NCBI GenBank assembly: GCA_027364995.1
Contig: DAHXOG010000007.1
Location: forward strand, 5,722-14,614
Length of the DNA: 8,893 nt
Reading direction: 5' to 3'
Source: Candidatus Mancarchaeum sp.
GTDB taxonomy: Archaea; Micrarchaeota; Micrarchaeia; Micrarchaeales; Micrarchaeaceae
Shown: positions 6,439 to 8,893 of the stretch, in pieces
Numbering within the stretch: position 1 is the first letter of the stretch
Layout of the letters: each line of letters begins with the position of its first letter
Position numbers and translations under genes: made by a program
Notes under the pieces: model-generated
Told to the model about the DNA's origin: nothing
What the model saw: the letters and a program-made list of their open reading frames with translations, nothing else
Databases searched by the model: none

Positions 6439-8853
6439 ATGGAAGAACAAGCGCCTAAACCCGAAGCCAAAGAGCAGACACTAACCGATGGAAATTATCC
6501 CGATTCGGAGAAGCAGGATATACCAGCGGACAAAGCCATAAGCACAGCTCCTAAGCGAAGAACAGGCATTAACTATATAAAGAACAACTTGTATATTGCC
6601 AAAGCCGTAAACAAGACCACAATATCCGCCTTAGTGCTCTATTTACTGATAGCGCTGCTGGTATTCAATCCGGTATTCTCCCATATAAGCACAACAGTTC
6701 CAGGGACAGGAGGGGATTCGTTCCTTAATCTATGGGAAATATGGTGGACCGGTCATGCTCTTGTCACGCATTCCAATCTATATTACACATACACAATATT
6801 CTGGCCGATAGGTGCCAATCTGATCTATCAGACTATATCACCGCTTACGGCAATAATATCGTTGCCATTCCAGGCGTTTGGACTTGTTACTGCGTATAAT
6901 ATAACGCTTCTTATAGGGATTTTGATAAGCGCATTTGGAATGTTTGTTCTGGCAGGATATATAACAAAAAACGGCTATGCCGCTTTCCTTGCAGGATTAT
7001 TCTACGCGTTTAGCGCGTCACATGTGGCGCAATCCTACAGCCATATGAACTGGATAGATATAGGGTTTATACCCGTATTATTGTATTTCATACTCAGAGC
7101 ATTGTACAAAGACGGAGGAAAATACGCCATCTACAAGAACGCAATAGGCATAGGCGCATCATTCGTACTCATAACATTCCTGGGTGGCTTTGAAAAGGCT
7201 ATAATGTCGATAATGCTTGCGGTATTGGTAGTTGTTATATACCTAATATATGAGCTGTATTATAAGCAGAGCAGAAGGCTTGTAATAAACAAGTCATTCT
7301 GGATAACTGCAGTAATAGGCATAATAGTTGCGCTGGTACTCGGCTCATGGGGCTTCATCCCGGTGATTCATGCACTTACCCAAAAAGGCAGCATAAGCGC
7401 AGCCCAATACCTTAACAACGTAACAAGTAACGAGGCGTGGAGCAACAATGTGCTCTCATTTTTCATACCTAGCTACTATAATGGGATATTCAATCCAGGA
7501 GCAAATACATCATACTTCAGCTCGGTATTCCAGAGTGACCCTACAGAGAAGATAGGTTATATAGGCTACATACCATTGCTTCTTGCTCTGGTTGGAATAT
7601 ACTATGACCTAAGGGCAAAGAGGAAGAGATACTTGCTGTGGGTTGCGATAGCTATATTCTTCGGATGGCTTTCACTTGGCCCATATGTACAGATAGGCAA
7701 TCATCTAACCTCTATACCTACCATATACATATTGTACCATGCGATACACGGGGTAAATGTAATAAGGGAGCCAGGACGCTTCTTCATGATAGGCACAATA
7801 GGGCTCGATGTACTTGCAGCCATAGGCATTACTGAGATTATCTCGAAAGGCAAAATAAACCTGTTAGGCAATAAAAGGTATAACACCTACGCAATAGTGG
7901 GCATAGCCGCTATATTATTCATAATAGGGAGCAGCGGCATACCGCATACCTCGGCAAGCGCTTCGATTTTATCATCCACTGTACCAAACGGCTCGTTCTA
8001 CAAAAGCCTTGCAAGCGTAAATTCAACATTCAGCGTATTGCAATTGCCAACACTCGAGGACGTCAATTCATCATCGCCTCTGCTTTATGAAGGGCTTGCA
8101 AATTATTATTCGGCGCTATCAGGAAAACCATTCATAGGAGGTTACTTCGGCAGGGAGAATACGACACAGTTCCTTTCGGTATACAACATACCATTGACAT
8201 TACAGGTCGAAAACCTGCTTGCCGGAAACGGATTTACATATCAATCTCCTGTAAAGGAAAACTTTACCAACGAATCGCTGTTCACAATGTCCAGCTACCA
8301 GACTGCCGTTGTCTCTGTGGAAAAAAGCGCATTTAATTCCGGAGATCTTCTTGGCATTGAGGACTATCTCTCCGGCATATTCGGCAATCCAATATACAAC
8401 AGCAATAATACAATAGCCTTCGCATCCAAGGCAGCAGAAGATAGCGTGGCCAACAATAGTTATATATCATACCCATACCTGCCGGATTGGAGCGAATACC
8501 GCATAGCATATAACGGTACTGATTACAACATGTTCATGCCGACATACCCAGGGCCTATAACAGTGTATGCGCCATCGCTTAATGCAACGAACTCTTCAAA
8601 GGCAAGCTCAATCAACACAAGCGTAAGCCTTTATGCGTACGCGGATTACAATGGCTCTTCCATAAAAGTCGTGAAATCGACAATCGCGGGTTACAAGCCA
8701 ATAATAAATCTGACGGTAAATAAGACGCTGAAGCAATACACGTTTTACATGAACATGACCCCTGGAGAGCCCAATCCGATACTGTTCATACCATCTGAAG
8801 CGGGCAATGTTTCAACGGTGCTCATAAGCAACATACAGTTTTCAAGGGCATAA
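6439..8853 (+). CDS. Large GT-C-like membrane glycosyltransferase with sequon-rich external domain
   Basis: An 804-residue membrane protein. Residues 1-58 are charged and probably cytoplasmic. About 10-11 hydrophobic helices occupy about 61-500, and about 300 external residues follow. The first loop after helix 1 reads PGTGGDSFLNLWEIWW (88-103), followed by FWPIGANL and SPLTAIISLP. That loop and the later REPGRFF (443-449) resemble uncharacterised GT-C-type membrane proteins of bacteria and archaea, where an acidic residue in the first external loop is thought to be catalytic. Polyprenyl-phosphate-sugar-dependent transfer outside the cell is therefore the likeliest role, but not shown. The C-terminal domain has about 17 N-X-S/T sequons by hand count. 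No WWDxG motif is present, so it is not a standard AglB oligosaccharyltransferase. It has a near-leaderless promoter opposite the GT2/flippase operon. Confidence 0.85.
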   Translation: MEEQAPKPEAKEQTLTDGNYPDSEKQDIPADKAISTAPKRRTGINYIKNNLYIAKAVNKTTISALVLYLLIALLVFNPVFSHISTTVPGTGGDSFLNLWEIWWTGHALVTHSNLYYTYTIFWPIGANLIYQTISPLTAIISLPFQAFGLVTAYNITLLIGILISAFGMFVLAGYITKNGYAAFLAGLFYAFSASHVAQSYSHMNWIDIGFIPVLLYFILRALYKDGGKYAIYKNAIGIGASFVLITFLGGFEKAIMSIMLAVLVVVIYLIYELYYKQSRRLVINKSFWITAVIGIIVALVLGSWGFIPVIHALTQKGSISAAQYLNNVTSNEAWSNNVLSFFIPSYYNGIFNPGANTSYFSSVFQSDPTEKIGYIGYIPLLLALVGIYYDLRAKRKRYLLWVAIAIFFGWLSLGPYVQIGNHLTSIPTIYILYHAIHGVNVIREPGRFFMIGTIGLDVLAAIGITEIISKGKINLLGNKRYNTYAIVGIAAILFIIGSSGIPHTSASASILSSTVPNGSFYKSLASVNSTFSVLQLPTLEDVNSSSPLLYEGLANYYSALSGKPFIGGYFGRENTTQFLSVYNIPLTLQVENLLAGNGFTYQSPVKENFTNESLFTMSSYQTAVVSVEKSAFNSGDLLGIEDYLSGIFGNPIYNSNNTIAFASKAAEDSVANNSYISYPYLPDWSEYRIAYNGTDYNMFMPTYPGPITVYAPSLNATNSSKASSINTSVSLYAYADYNGSSIKVVKSTIAGYKPIINLTVNKTLKQYTFYMNMTPGEPNPILFIPSEAGNVSTVLISNIQFSRA

Positions 8854-8893
8854 GTTCCAGCAGCATTAAGCGATATCCAATGCCAATAAACAT

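Noticed and set aside
6439..8853. The 804-residue protein as the archaeal oligosaccharyltransferase AglB
   Set aside because: The WWDxG catalytic signature of AglB/STT3 is absent and the first-loop motif GGDSFLNLWEIWW fits a different GT-C-like group.
8854..8893. Possible minus-strand gene starting at an ATG at 8893
   Set aside because: The frame closes after about two dozen codons inside the end of the plus-strand gene, so there is no support for a gene.

Overview
The window is archaeal chromosome. The evidence is an archaeal RNA polymerase subunit D gene, a class II tRNA-Leu interrupted by a bulge-helix-bulge intron, the start of a ribosomal protein L18e gene, TATA-like promoter elements in short intergenic gaps, some genes with almost no 5' leader, and heavy use of ATA (Ile) and AGG (Arg) codons. 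The short subunit D without an Fe-S domain and the divergent protein sequences suggest a DPANN-type lineage, possibly Micrarchaeota. That placement is inference and the sequence here does not prove it.

Layout. On the minus strand, 847 to 1 reads rpoD, then an intron-containing tRNA-Leu(GAG), then the first 45 codons of rpl18e, which runs off the window. This is a remnant of the conserved archaeal transcription/ribosome operon. About 318 bp of AT-rich non-coding DNA (848-1165) separates it from a plus-strand gene (1166-1822) for an unrecognised protein whose C-terminal half faintly resembles the chemotaxis deamidase CheD. That gene overlaps tail-to-tail with a minus-strand RNA 2',3'-cyclic phosphodiesterase (1794-2336). 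A short divergent promoter region follows, then CTP synthase (2413-4032, plus).

The right half is a surface-glycan module. A minus-strand pair encodes a dolichol-phosphate-mannose-synthase-like GT2 enzyme (5648-6346) and a Wzx/MOP-type lipid-linked oligosaccharide flippase (4059-5639). Opposite them, from a shared 92-bp promoter region, lies an 804-residue membrane protein (6439-8853). It has a GT-C-like transmembrane half and a large external C-terminal domain crowded with N-glycosylation sequons.

How the genes may work together: the GT2 enzyme could charge a polyprenyl phosphate with sugar, the flippase could move a lipid-linked sugar across the membrane, and the GT-C-like protein could transfer sugars outside the cell while itself being glycosylated. 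The left half is housekeeping: transcription, translation, RNA end processing and CTP supply. I saw no CRISPR array, insertion sequence, phage gene or frameshift. The least explained items are the CheD-like protein and the sequon-rich GT-C-like protein.
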